DNA of 64,000 nucleotides from Pictodentalium vernedei (lineage: Eukaryota; Mollusca; Scaphopoda; Dentaliida; Dentaliidae). The stretch spans positions 369,967,704 to 370,031,703 of the forward strand of contig CM062297.1 in assembly GCA_031216915.1 (NCBI GenBank). The letters run 5' to 3'. The notes beneath the pieces were generated by a model that had not been told where the DNA came from, did no database searches, and saw only the letters and a program-made list of their open reading frames with translations. The position numbers and the translations under genes were made by a program. Of this stretch, positions 44,096 to 55,736 are shown piece after piece. Position 1 is the stretch's first letter; every line of letters begins with the position of its first letter.

Positions 44096-47000
44096 ACAAG
44101 AGGCCCCATGGGACCTGAGGTGTTCAAAGAAGGATTTAATTACTATCTATAGCTAGTTAACACAACAGAGGAATGAAGTTATTTAATTATTTTTAACTCT
44201 GCTGTCCAAGCCAGATGATTTTTTTCTAGTATTGTGATGTTACCCAGAAGTAATGCCCAGATTTTCATTAATGGAAAAATAGGGAGTCCAAATATCAACC
44301 TAGAGACTTGACTGGAACAAACTTGAAGGATGTTGTATACCAAATATCAAAAGATTCTGACTGGTGGTTCTGCAGAAGAAGATTTTGAGATTATTACCAA
44401 TTTTGCACGATGTTAAATTTGCCCCCCCCTCCCTCCCCCCATAGGGAACACAAATATCAACCCAGGGACTTTATTTGAACAAATTGAATCTGAACACTCA
44501 AAGGATGCTGTATACCAAATATTGAAAGATTCTGATTGTACCTCAAGAAGCAGATTTTTAAAGATTATTCCTCATATTGCACTATGTCAAAATTTGGGCT
44601 CCCATAGGTAGCCCAAATATTAACCCAGGAACTCGATTTACACAAATTTGAATCTGACCCCACCGCCACCCCTGGAGATGCTGTATACCAAATATGAAAG
44701 CATTCTGACTGGTGGAACTGAAGAAGAAGATTTTTAAAGAAATTTCCTCATATTGAACTAAGTTAAAATTTGGGCTACCATATGGAGCCCAAATATTAAC
44801 CCAGTGATCCGATTTGAACAAACTTGAATCTCAACCCCTAGAGATGTTGTATACCAAACATGAAAGCATTTTGACTGGTGGATCTGAAGAAGATTTTTAA
44901 AGAAATGTCCTTATATTGCACTCACCGTGGGATGAGAACCGCTCCACAGTTTTCCAGGCTTTTTTAAATATGACATGCCATACACTCTCTTCAAATGCAA
45001 ATATTCTGTAACTTAGTTATCTAACCCATTACATGTATTACATTTCCCAAATCCACAAAAAACATATAACACTATCTGACTAAGTAGAAATAAACAATCT
45101 GAATGTGGGTGGAATTATTTATTGTCAAAGTCAAGACTTTAACCTGAAAAATTGCCTGAAAAAATACCGAAACCAGTCATTTTCAGCCACCTAGCAGCCT
45201 CAAAAGCAGAATTTTCCCACCAACCCCACCTACCCACCCCTGGAGCAGAGCATCCCCTGTTTCTAAAATGCAAAAAAAAAAATTATATGTTTCTGTCTCA
45301 TTTTTTAGTTACCTGTCTGGTAACAAACCCGTGTAAAAATTACATTTGAAAAAAATAGCCAATTTTTCGAAGCCACTGTTTCCCGTAATTCATCTGGTAA
45401 TTTACCCCTATGTATCAGATTCCAACTTTGGGACCAAAACTTTAAATTCTCTTGTCCAACAAAAAACCTAATGTAATCATATATCTGATACTAAAAATAT
45501 ATCTCTACTTTACATGGCCTTAGTTTCAACATATGCCCTAAGTTTAGAATTTCACCCATGTGCAATAGTGCGAAACTGTAGAGCGGAACCTAAGTTAAAA
45601 TTTGGGCTACCATAGGGAGCACAAATATTAACCCAGGCACTCGATTTGAACAAACTTGAATCTGCCCCCCCACCCTCCCTTAGAGATGTTGTATACTAAA
45701 CATGAAAGAATTCAGACTGGTGGTTCTGAGGAAGAAGATTTTTAAATAAATTTCCTCATATTGCACTATGTTAAAATTTGGGCTCAAATATTAACCCAGG
45801 AACTTGATTTGAACAAACTTGAATCTGCCCCCCCCCCCACCCCCCCCCCCCCCCCCACCCCGAGATATTATATACAAAATATGAAAGCATTTTAACTGGT
45901 GGATCTGAAGAAGATTTTTAAAGATTATCCCCCACATTGCACTAAGTTAAAATTCAGGCTTCCATAGGGAAGCAAAAATATTAACCAAGGGACTTGATTT
46001 GAACAATTTTCAATCTGACCCTCATAACAATGATGTATGCCAAACATTAAAAGATTCTGACAGGTGGTTCTGAAGAAGAAGATTTTTAACGATTATTCCC
46101 CATATTGCCCTAAGTAAAAGTTAGGGCTCCTGTATAGAGCCCAAGTATGAACCACGGGGATTCGTTTTAACAAACTTGTTTCTGACTCCCCTTTAGATGC
46201 TGTATACCAAATTTCAAAAGATTCTATCAGTGGTTCTGGAGAAATATTGTTTTTAATTTTTCCAAACATGCTGACTAAGCATATTTTCAATGCCCCCCCC
46301 CCCCCCCACCCCCACCCCTACAGAACACTCTGACTCAACCAATGGCAATTTTTTTTTTACCATTCAATTCCACTGGTCCTAAGGATGCTTCATACCAAAT
46401 AACTATTCTCTGTTCCAGATGGTTTGGGAAATATGGGCTTTTGAAAATATTTCTATTTTTAGCTCCTGGGGTTCCAACAGGTACAGGCCTGAAAATAAGC
46501 AGTCTGACATTTGCAGAATGAGGTCCCCAGAGGGTGAATTTGATAATGCTATCCCATACAGTGGGCCAATTTATCCTCTGAGTACCTCTTTCTGTTTAGT
46601 TTTGAGACCCTGATTCAGATTGAGGTTCACAGAGGGTGAATTTAGTGATGCTGCCCTGCTGTGCAGGGTAACATCACTAAATTCACCCTCTGGGGATCTC
46701 ATTTTACAGATGACAGTCTGCTTATTTTCTGGCTTGAACGGGTAAATGTGAATTTTTATTTTTTTTTTGCATGAATCAAGTGCATGACTCAATAATACCA
46801 CATACCAAATTTGGTTCAAATCGGACCATCGGTTCAGAAAATAGAAATTTTGCCCCTCCCATTACAAAGGCAAAGATTGCTCCACAAACTTTGTTTGAAC
46901 AAATTTGATTCTACACCTGAAAAGAAAGTTCCATACCAAATATCAAGTCACTGTACCCACTAGTTCATGAGAAGAATACTTTTTTTACATTTTGGAGCAT

Positions 47001-47196
47001 TTTCCCCACTCCATCCATATGGGGCATGGCAACTTTATTTGAACAAACTTGAATTGACATATGGTAAGGAGCATGTGTATCAAATTTGGTTCAATTTGTC
47101 CGAGTAGTTTATGAGAAGTTGATAATGTAAAGTTCAAGGACAACAGACAGAAAGAGATCACTTAAGCTCTCCCTGACTGAAAGTCAGGTGAGCTAA
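44096..47196 (+). mobile_element. Helentron-like tandem-repeat element, family A copy 2
   Basis: It begins ACAAGAGGCCCCATGGGACC and ends CTGACTGAAAGTCAG, GTGAG, CTAA (47193-47196). Ten or so internal units have ACCAAATAT...AAAGATTCTGACTGGTGG and GAAGAAGATTTTTAA. An inverted repeat around GAGGGTGAATTT (46483-46545 with 46676-46733) and C-rich runs (45827-45865, 46291-46307) lie inside. A short family B-like 5' end follows at 47203. Confidence 0.7.
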
Positions 47197-47676
47197 TGAA
47201 AGTGTCAATGACACTGTAGCTTAACTTGACTGTGTCTTGTGTTTGATGATAATCATAAGGATAATTAATATTCAATGTTTATGAAAGGATTATGAAATAA
47301 GACAAAAATTGTGATAATTGGGAATATGTTAATTTCTGTTCCCTGTATGCTATGTTTTCAATAAAAAATAATTTGAGGTGTAGACTATACTAAAGAATTT
47401 AGGTGAGCTTATTATGCCCCTGACCTCTGAAGGAGGATTTGGGGGTATCTAGTGAAGCCCTCTGTCCGTCCCTCTGATCATCCATAAAAACGTTTGGCAT
47501 TTTCATTTCAAAGCCAACAGTCCATTTTTGGATCTCCATTGGTATTCTGATGGACCCACATGGGGGAACGGATATGCATAAGGAACAGGTTCCATACAAT
47601 AGTTTTCCCAGAGATATGTCCCTTTTTCACTCTTTTGACTAAAATTTGTTTTATTGACCTCTGTATTGCATTCACT

Positions 47677-49315
47677 CAGGGTTTCCGCCAAGATTTCCTG
47701 GGATCCTCTGACCGGCCCCCATTCCCGTCGCCCTAAATTCCCCTAACCATGCATTCCTTAGTTGATATAAATTGCTACAAGATGTTTGACATGGAGAAAA
47801 ACGTGAAATAAAACTCTCATGCTACCAACACAATGCTTCAGACTGTAATAATCACAGGTTACACCAAACAAAAGCAGAAAATGCATTGTAATATTATACA
47901 CACGAATGTCAGTCAGAGCTCAATCAATGACACTCTCCAGTTCGCAAAGATCAGTGCGGGCCGTGCGACAGTGTATGAGAGCATCGGCAAACTTCAAGTC
48001 AATCAGTGACTGATGTTACAACTGCATGCTTTTTGATTTCCATATGAAAAATTGAAAGCATCGACACATGAGGCTGAAACGAAACGGGCCAAAAAGCAAA
48101 GCGCCAAAAAGTGAGTGGCGGGAAAATTGATGACTCTGTCTTTTGTCAAGTTTGTCCTGCATGAAAATTGATAACGCTGTTAGCAAGTAATGCCTGCAGA
48201 TCTAATTATTACTCAGTTTAATGGTCAAAACCCTGATCAACTGTGGCAGTACGGCCTCTAGCCTGAGCTGTAGAGAAGTTGTGTTCAAAAAACTGATTAG
48301 ACCTAATTTCGGTACAAAATGGCCACTGGCAGCCATCTTGAATTTTGGACCACACCCAGAAACACTCGTTCTCGTCCCAAGGTGATAACAAAGGTACCCA
48401 AGACGTTTCGTGAAGATCGGTTCATAAATACAGACTCTAGCCCAAGCCGTATTGACATGTGTACTTACTGTGTAAGGAGCACTGAAAAAATCAAAGTTCA
48501 TCTAATTTGCATAATTTCTGCACGAGAAAAAAACCTGTATTATATGTGATGTATCCCATGGTACTAAACATTCACACAAAAAATTATTCAAATCAGCGCT
48601 TTCATATGGAAGTTCTGTGCAAAAATCTGATTGCACCAAATTTTGTACAAAATGGCTGCCATCGGCCATCTTGAATTTTGGACCGGACCCAAAAACACTC
48701 GTTCTCGTCCCACGGTGATAACAAAGGTACCCAAGGAGTTTCGTAAAGATCGGTTCATAAATACGGCCTCTAGCCCGAGCCGTATTGGCATTTGCACTTA
48801 TAGTGCTGAAAGTAACACCAAAAAACATCAAAGTTAGTCTAATTTGCTTAATTTATGCAAGAGAAAAAAACCCGTATTATATGTGATGTATTCCATGGTA
48901 CTAAACATTCATACAAAAAATTATTCAAATCAGAGCTTTCATATGGAAGTTCTGTACAAAAAACAGATTTCTGCATCGTCGGTACAAAATGGCGGCTGGC
49001 AGCCATCTTAAATTTTGGACCGCACCCAAAAACACTCGTTCTCATCCCATGGTCATAGCAAAGGTACCCAAGAAGTTTCGTAAAGATTGGGTCATAAATA
49101 CGGCCTCTAGCCCGAGCCGTATCCAATTGTTGACGGACAGACAGACAGATGGATGACGGGCCATGGCATAAGCTCAAATTTGGCTTCGCCAAAGTTGAGC
49201 TAAAAATGATGCTTGGTTGCCCCATTATGGCCTCGTTTATTTTCCCCTAGCGAAAACACTGACGATTTTCAAAAAATTACAGCCCCCAAATATTTTTACC
49301 CCAGCAGAAACCCTG
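47677..49315. mobile_element. TIR element with CAGGGTTTCCGC end and ATTCACT TSD
   Basis: Left end CAGGGTTTCCGC; right end GCAGAAACCCTG. ATTCACT flanks both (47670-47676, 49316-49322). The neighbouring unit at 49801-49840 (CTGTATTCATTCACTGCATG) shows the unoccupied site. The left side contains GGATCC-type motifs also seen in the 51531 copy. A family B element is nested inside. The termini are hAT-like but the duplication reads as 7 bp. Confidence 0.75.
48249..49203 (+). mobile_element. Helentron-like family B copy 3 (5'-truncated)
   Basis: It starts within a unit at ACGGCCTCTAGCCTGAGC and ends with GACGGACAGACAGACAG, TTTGGC-TTC-GCCAAA, GTTGAG and CTAA (49200-49203). Three units are present. 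The left truncation point follows a unique stretch of the host element. Confidence 0.7.
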
Positions 49316-50322
49316 ATTCACTGCATGCTGGATTTGATTTATTCTTGATATGCTCAAGGACACACTTTGCAAAAGAATATCCACAAGTAACGGGGTCTAT
49401 CTCATTATTTTTCTAGAGTTATGGGCCTTTTTCGATTTAGAAAATTTCAATTTTTCTGGTTTCAGTATGTGTCATCAAATTGAAACCAAATTTGGTATGT
49501 GTGTTTATTTCCATGAGATCAAGTTTTGATTTTGGTTTGCTCCGACCAGTTCTGGAACTTTTTCTGTCTGTCCATCAGACTATTCAGAATTTCTTCATCA
49601 GATTTTTTTTCTCTGTCTGTCCGTACAAATGGTTTGGATTGTAATTTCAAAGCCATCAATCTGATTTGGATCTCCTTTGAAATGATGGTAGACCCGCATG
49701 GGGGAACGGATATGCACAAGGAACGAGTTCAGTTCAATAATTGTTCCCAGAGTTATGGCCCTTTTTCACTCTTTCGACTTAGAAAAACTTTTCTCAACCT
49801 CTGTATTCATTCACTGCATGTTGGATTTCATTTATTCTTTGTATGTTCATGGGCTCGCTTTGCAAAAAGAATATCCACAATCCAGTGAAGACCTCTGTCC
49901 ATCCATCTGTCCGTCCATACAAACATTTTGGATTGTAATTTCAAAGCCATCAGTCGGATTTGGATATCCTTTGGTATGACGATAGACCCACATGGGGAAC
50001 GGATATACACAAGGAATGGGTTCCGTCCAATAATTTTTTCCAGAGTTATGGCCCTTTTTCTCTATTTCGACTTAGAAAATGTTTCTGTCCCACAATACCT
50101 TTAAGACTACTTCGAACATGCCTACGGGTCAGGGGAAGTGGCTCATGCTTTGCATAGCCCTTGTTATAGAAGGAAATGCCTTGGACAACAAATTATAGTG
50201 GAAGGTCATGGTTTGGGGGGAGGGTGGTTATTCTTGGTTTGAAAAAAATCTGGAGAGTTCCTTTTAGGTACCATCAAGACATTTTTCTCAAACATCCTGA
50301 TACAGTGGAACCCTGTTAATTG

Positions 50323-50731
50323 AATAGCCACTTTGCCAATGAAAATTATTCAAATGACCAGAGCATTCAATTAACAGAGATTGTGTCACTTTCTTGTATT
50401 CTAGAGATAAACTTAGCATTTATTCTATTATATCTTGTTTGACAGAGCTCCATTAGCTCTGTCAAACAAGATATAGTAGATTAAATGCATGTATCGGATG
50501 TACTGAGGACGAATAGGTCTATAAACAAAGGAAAACTGGGGAGAGTCAGAGTAATTTCTCGACAGGTTACAAGAATTTCTATTCAATTAACAGGAGTTTA
50601 TTCTATAACCTACATTCAATAAACAGGTCAGATGTGTACTGGAGGTATGGTAAATGGTTTTGTGTTCGGAAATTATATTCAATTAACAGGGTTATTCAGT
50701 TAAGAGATATCCAGTTAAGTGAGCTCCACTG
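50323..50731. mobile_element. pogo/Tigger-like MITE with central hairpin
   Basis: CAGTGGAACCCTGTTAATTG at the left and GAGCTCCACTG at the right, flanked by TA on both sides (50321-50322, 50732-50733). The CAGTGGAaCC start is typical of pogo/Tigger termini. A 26-bp hairpin (TATCTTGTTTGACAGAGCT and its complement) sits at 50425-50480, and ATTCAATTAACAG recurs several times. Confidence 0.75.
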
Positions 50732-50779
50732 TACCAGGATTATTGTATAGGCAGCATGTCTGATTCTACTACACCTGCA

Positions 50780-51032
50780 TGCATAGTGTACTATATGGGA
50801 TCTGGACATTTCATACTTTGAAGGTTTCATACTAGGGACGTTTCGTACTTCCCTGGATATTTCGTACCCAAATCTTTGGTCATTTCATACCCAAATTTCT
50901 AAATGTTTCGATCCCAAGACTGAACGTTTCGTACCCAATTTTCTTGTAAGTTCAGTAAACATGTTTGGAAGTTTCATATCCCAAAAAATAATTTTGGGGT
51001 ACGAAACGTCCAAACATGGTTACTGAACTTGG
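50780..51032. repeat. TTTCGTACCCAA repeats and fold-back
   Basis: The motif GTTTCGTACCCAA or a variant (ATTTCATACTT, ATTTCGTACCC) recurs about seven times every 20-35 bp between 50800 and 50940. It is followed by a palindrome whose arms are 50946-50984 and 50993-51032 (AGTTCAGTAAACATGTTTGG and complement). Not coding. Confidence 0.75.
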
Positions 51033-51164
51033 TTACAAAAATTGGGTGCAGAAGTGAAAAAGATTTTGGGGTATGAAAATATTCAAATGTGGTTACAAAG
51101 TACAAACCCAGTTGAAACGTTGGGAGGAAATACAGTGAGCATGGGATAGGATTTAACAATGGAA

Positions 51165-53557
51165 GTGTCAATGACACTGTAGCTCAACTTGTTAAGACAT
51201 GTACATGTATAGTATGTGACATAGAAATGACAAACATCTAGGTAATGACCTGATAACAAAGGTACATATAAAGTATTGTAACGTCTGTACATAAATACTG
51301 ACCGTAGCCTGTAACAAATGTATAGAAAAAGTATTGTAAAGGTGAGTGACAGTCAGATGCTAAACTAGAAAAGAGTCCCAGAGTGGGTCTGACTGAACCC
51401 CAAAATATTTGTTCTCATAGTACAGTGATAACAAAGGCACCCCAAAACACACTCATTCCTGCCCCAAGGTGAAAACAAAGGTACCCAAGAAGTTTCGTGA
51501 CGATCAGTTCATAAATACAAGCTGTATAGACAGGCTTTCCGCCAAAAAAAAAATGCCGAGACCGGTAATGGGGAATCCAGGGATCCGACGGGGTGACCAT
51601 GGTCGCCCCATCGGATCCTTGGGTTCACAATTTCGAGCCTCAATGTTTCATCTTTCTGAAATGCAATCTGAGACGCCCGAATGGAGGAACTATGCCTTGT
51701 GCATGTTAAAATGGTTGTCCTCAGAGTGTACACAAAACTTACCAAAGTGGGACAATGGAAAACAACCCAAATTCCTGCGTGTTTGCCATCTAACCCATCA
51801 CCAGATCCTGCCGTTCTATAATCAAGGTTACTGCAACTTGGTTAGCAAAATTTCAGTTTAGTTGATTTTGTTCCCTATAATGCTCTACCTTTGATGCAAG
51901 CCTTACGAGTGTCTTTGGTGAGAGCCTTACAAGTACTTTTTGGGTAGGGCCTTACGAGTGTCTTTGGTGAGAGCCTTACAAGTACTTTTTGGGTAGGGGA
52001 AAGTCGGCGTGGGGAATAGGGCCGTTGATGGGATCCCATGTCTGCATAGCGGAAACCCTGGTATAGAAGTTGTGACAAAAAACTGATTGGACCTAATTTC
52101 GGTACAAAATGGCCACTGGCAGCCACCTTGAATTTTGGACCGCACCCAGAAACACTCGTTCTCGTCCCAAGATGATAACAAAGGTACCCAAGAAGTTTTG
52201 TGAAGATCGGTTCATAAATACAAACTCTAGCCCGAGCCGTTTTGACATGTGCACTTACAGTGTATAAGTAGCACTAAATAAATCAAAGTTCATCTAATTT
52301 GCATAATTTTTGCATGAGAAAAAAAACCCGTACTATATGTGATGTATTCCATGTTACTAAACATTCATACAAAAATTTATTCAAATCAGAACTTTCATAC
52401 AGAAGTTCTGAACAAAAGACTGATTGCACTAATTTTGGTACAAAATGGCTGCTGGTGGCCATCTTGAATTTTGGACCACACCCAAAAACACTCGTTCTCA
52501 TCCCACGGTGATAACAAAGGTACCCAAGAAGTTTCGTAAAGATCGGTTCATAAATACGGCCTCTAGCCTGAGCCATATAGAAGTTGTGTACAAAAAACTG
52601 ATTAGACCTAATTTTGGTACAAAATGGCCACTGGCAGCCATCTTGAATTTTGGACCGCACCCAGAAACACTCATTCTCATCCCAAAGGTACCCACGATGT
52701 TTCGTGAAGATCGGTTCATAAATACAGACTCTAGCACTAGCCGTATTGACATGTGTACTTACTGTGTGTAAGTAGCACTGAAAAAATCAAAGTTCATCTA
52801 ATTTGTAGCCGTATTGACATGTGTACTTACTGTGTGTAAGAAGCACTGAAAAAATCAAAGTTCATCTAATTTGTATAATTTCTGCACGAGAAAAAAAACC
52901 ATATTATATGTGATGTATCCCATGGTACTAAACATTCACACAAAAAATTATTCAAATCAGCACTTTCATATGGAGGTTCTGTGCAAAAATCTGATTGCAC
53001 CTAATATTGTACAAAATTTCTGCCATCGGCCATCTTGAATTTCGGACCAGACCCAAAAACACTCGTTCTCGTCCCACAGTGATACCAAAGGTACCCAAGA
53101 AGTTTCGTAAAGATCGGTTCATAAATACGGCCTCTAGCCCGAGCCGTATTGGCATTTGCACTTACAGTGCTGAAAGTAACACTAAATACATCATAGTTAG
53201 TCTAATTTGCATAATTTACGCACAAGAAAAAACCCGTATTATGTGTGATGTATCCCATGGTACTAAACATTCATACAAAAAATTATTAAAATCAGCGCTT
53301 TCATATGGAAGTTCTGCGCAAAAATCTGATTGCACCAAAGTTTGTACAAAATGGCTACCAGCGGCCACCTTGAATTTCAGATCGGACCCAAAAACACTTA
53401 TTCTCGTCTCACGGTCATAACAAAGGTACCCAAGAAGTTTCGTAAAGATTGGTTCATAAATAGGGCCTCTAGCCCGAGCCGTATTGAATTGTTGACGGAC
53501 AGACGGACGACTGGACATGGCATAAGCTCAAATTTGGCTTCACCAAAGTTGAGCTAA
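51165..53557 (+). mobile_element. Helentron-like family B copy 4 (complete ends)
   Basis: 5' end GTGTCAATGACACTGTAGCTCAACTTG, 3' end TTTGGC-TTC-ACCAAA, GTTGAG, CTAA (53554-53557). It is interrupted at 51531-52060 by a TIR element. A ~60-bp segment (CCGTATTGACATGTGTACTT...) is duplicated at 52741 and 52807. The last family unit directly abuts the 3' UTR of the host gene ending at 53680. Confidence 0.75.
51531..52060. mobile_element. Short TIR element, CAGGCTTTCCGC end, GTATAGA TSD
   Basis: Left CAGGCTTTCCGCC, right GCGGAAACCCTG, GTATAGA on both sides (51524-51530, 52061-52067). The uninterrupted family B units read TGTATAGAAGTTG. It shares ends with the 47677-49315 element. Two 51-bp copies of a CCTTACGAGTGTCTTTGGTG unit lie near its right end (51903-52005). 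Confidence 0.8.
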
Positions 53558-53580
53558 TAAAAACCATTTAAAACACATCT

Positions 53581-53586
53581 TTTATT
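53581..53586 (-). promoter_or_regulatory. Polyadenylation signal AATAAA of the 53.7-kb gene
   Basis: AATAAA on the minus strand about 95 nt after the stop of the terminal exon, within GAAAATAAAAGATGTG. Its position suggests a short 3' UTR ending just before the Helentron-like element. Confidence 0.6.
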
Positions 53587-53679
53587 TTCTAGCACCATTC
53601 AGAATATAAATACAATAACAACAATGAACATGAATACAAGCATATATGTAGTAACAATATTTACGCTGGTGAATACAAT

Positions 53680-53891
53680 TTACTCAGTTTTCTCAATAAT
53701 GAGCTGCATGGTTAAAATATTGGTGTCCATATACTCATCCCAGAGTGTGAATAATTGGCCCTGTAAAATAAAATACTTTTTTCCGTAGTATCTTTGTGTT
53801 TTTTTTTTCTCAGACACCAGTTTAATATTAATGGGTGTCATAACACTCTCCTCATAAAGTAGAGGCTCCAGAACATTGAAAGGTATGTTAT
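53680..53891 (-). CDS. Terminal exon of an unrecognised host gene
   Basis: After an acceptor (ATCCAATTCAG) the exon gives two bases to complete a codon, then 69 codons to TAA. It reads NIPFNVLEPLLYEESVMTP, then KKKTQRYYGKKYFILQGQ, LFTLWDEYMDTNILTMQL and ends IIEKTE. It is too short to be found by ORF length alone. An alternative in-frame acceptor (TTTTATTTTACAG) at 53760 would shorten it to about 26 codons. The poly(A) signal downstream and a SINE inserted in the intron just upstream fit a real gene end. I do not recognise the protein. Other exons must lie beyond 55 kb or outside the window. Confidence 0.5.
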
Positions 53892-53990
53892 CTGAATTGG
53901 ATTTGTAATTGAGTCAGCGGTGTCAACTCTCAGAGTTGTTATTTTGTTCAGATTAACAAATAATAATGATGGATAACCAATCAGACTGAT

Positions 53991-54516
53991 TTATTTATTT
54001 ATTATGGTTTAACGACAATCTAACCCTTTACCCAATGAATCGGCCACATCCGCCTGCGTAATATGTAAATTCAGCAGGTGAAAAAAATAGTATTTTTCAT
54101 AAAATTTCAACAAAACCATATCATGTGACCACTCTTTGGAACGAGCTCATCGAGCTCGTTCCAATGAGGGGTCATATGATATGGTTTGGTTGAAATTGTT
54201 TGAAAAAGTTTAAAAAATGATATTTAAAATAATTCATTTTGATATCGTCTGCGTTGGGTAAAGGGCTAACAGCCGAGGTCATATCATAACCGTGACAGTT
54301 TTACAGGTGGAGGAAGCCGAAGTACCCGGAGAGAACCACTAAGCAATGACAAGTAAATGCCAGCTCCACACTGCAGCACAGACAGGGTTATATTTGTTGA
54401 AGACATGCGCACAATCGACGGGCAGTATGCCTTAGTGCATGACCCAAGTGGACAACTGGGGTTAAGTGCCTAGCCCAAGGACACAACGTGGGAGTTCGAA
54501 TCGATAAGTCAGTCAA
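53991..54516 (-). mobile_element. tRNA-derived SINE, copy 2, split by a MITE
   Basis: Same family as the 22491 copy: body with GGTTCTCTCCGGGTACTTCGG and TAAATAAATAAA tail, B-box-like GATTCGAAC, but without the A box (5'-truncated). A 12-bp duplication AATCAGACTGAT flanks it (53979-53990, 54517-54528). The piggyBac-like MITE at 54024-54265 lies inside. Confidence 0.85.
54024..54265. mobile_element. Palindromic MITE, copy 4, with CTAA duplication
   Basis: CCCTTTACCCAATG ... CGTTGGGTAAAGGG with CTAA on both sides (54020-54023, 54266-54269). It is 242 bp, palindromic about GAGCTCATCGAGCTCGTTCC, and closely matches copy 2. The non-TTAA duplication is unusual for this type. Confidence 0.88.
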
Positions 54517-54894
54517 AATCAGACTGATCATACTGTTTTAGCAAAACGAAGAAACATGTTGTTACAACACATATTCCACTATCTGTGTAGTAACAAGTGA
54601 TTATGCTGTTTTTGCAACACAAACAAGCATGTTATTACAACATAAATTCCAACATCTGTGTAGTAAAAGTGGCGAACTAGTAACAACCAGAGAATAATAA
54701 ATGAATGAACATACAAACAAGGAAACAAATGAAGAATAAATTTACAGTCTAATATTATTTATTAAATAAATTTATTATATGCCAAACGATAGATTATCGA
54801 AGAAATTGCAGAGAGATAGAAATCGCATCCCCCCACTGTGAAGATATAGAAATTTTCACTTTCACGCTATCGGTCAAAATGGCAGCTTTCAAAG

Positions 54895-55466
54895 CTACAC
54901 TTCAAGGTGAATACGAGTCAAATTATCACTGGAAATGATCAATTTGTTCTAAAAATGTATAATGAAAAGTAAATCTAGTGTTTTTGAGTGGATACCGATC
55001 ATTTCCAGCAATAATTCAACATGTATTCACCTTGAACTGATGCATGAAATCTGCTAGTCCAAACACGGCCTGAAAGTCTGTAATCCTCTCAAAGGACGTA
55101 CCAAACCCAAAACTCATATTACAAACTTTCAGGCCATGTTTGGACTAGAAACCCGCCAGCTGAATCAGATTGCAAGACGCTATCTGTTCTGAGTATCAAT
55201 CAAATATCTTCGGCGTTTCAATGATTTAATGCGCGGTTTACATTCATGCATCAATTCAAGGTTGAAACAAGTGGAATTATCAGATTCTTATAAAAAAACG
55301 TATAATAAAAAGAAAATCTAGTGTTTTTGAATGGATACCGAAAATTATCTCACTTGTGACCCAGAAAAATGGGTATTTTTGCTCGCACAAGCGCTTGCGA
55401 AAAATAAACATTTGTCTCGGTCACACATATGAGATAATTTTCGGTATCCACTCAAAAACACTAGAT
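54895..55466. repeat. Three successive palindromes
   Basis: Palindrome 1 (~54900-55040) has TTCAAGGTGAATACxxGT arms; palindrome 2 (55052-55146) has AGTCCAAACACGGCCTGAAAG arms; palindrome 3 (55317-55466) has TCTAGTGTTTTTGAATGGAT arms around a CAAGCGCTTGCG centre. The ATGGATACCGA motif of palindrome 3 also occurs in palindrome 1, so they may derive from one fold-back family. Not coding. Confidence 0.8.
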
Positions 55467-55736
55467 ATCCTCTATATACTACACACTACACTATAGTTTA
55501 TAATATAAGCCTTTTATGATTGTTTGCATGACATTTTTTTCTTTAAAATAGTTTTCAGAATGTTTTATATATGATATAGCGTATACCTTTGTATTTATTT
55601 GTTGTTTTTAGGATCGGCAGTTTATTTGCAGTCTCTTTGTCAATACTTGCAAAAACTGAGGTTGCAAGTCTTAAGTCACACTGCACAATTTAAATGCTAA
55701 ATTTATTACTGAAAATTAAAATTCCGGTATCAAACT

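Larger units (their letters stand above)
47390..50160 (+). repeat. Family C tandem units (~290-330 bp), interrupted
   Basis: Units share GGACCCACATGGGGGAACGG, ATATGCA(T/C)AAGGAAC, AGAGTTATGGCCCTTTTT and CTCTGTATTCATTCACTGCATG. They occur near 47500-47680, 49320-49550, 49600-49840 and 49930-50100, the first gap being caused by the element at 47677-49315. No coding content is supported. Confidence 0.65.

Noticed and set aside
51469-51861. 130-aa plus-strand frame
   Set aside because: It crosses the boundary between family B repeat and the 530-bp TIR element, so it cannot be a real protein.
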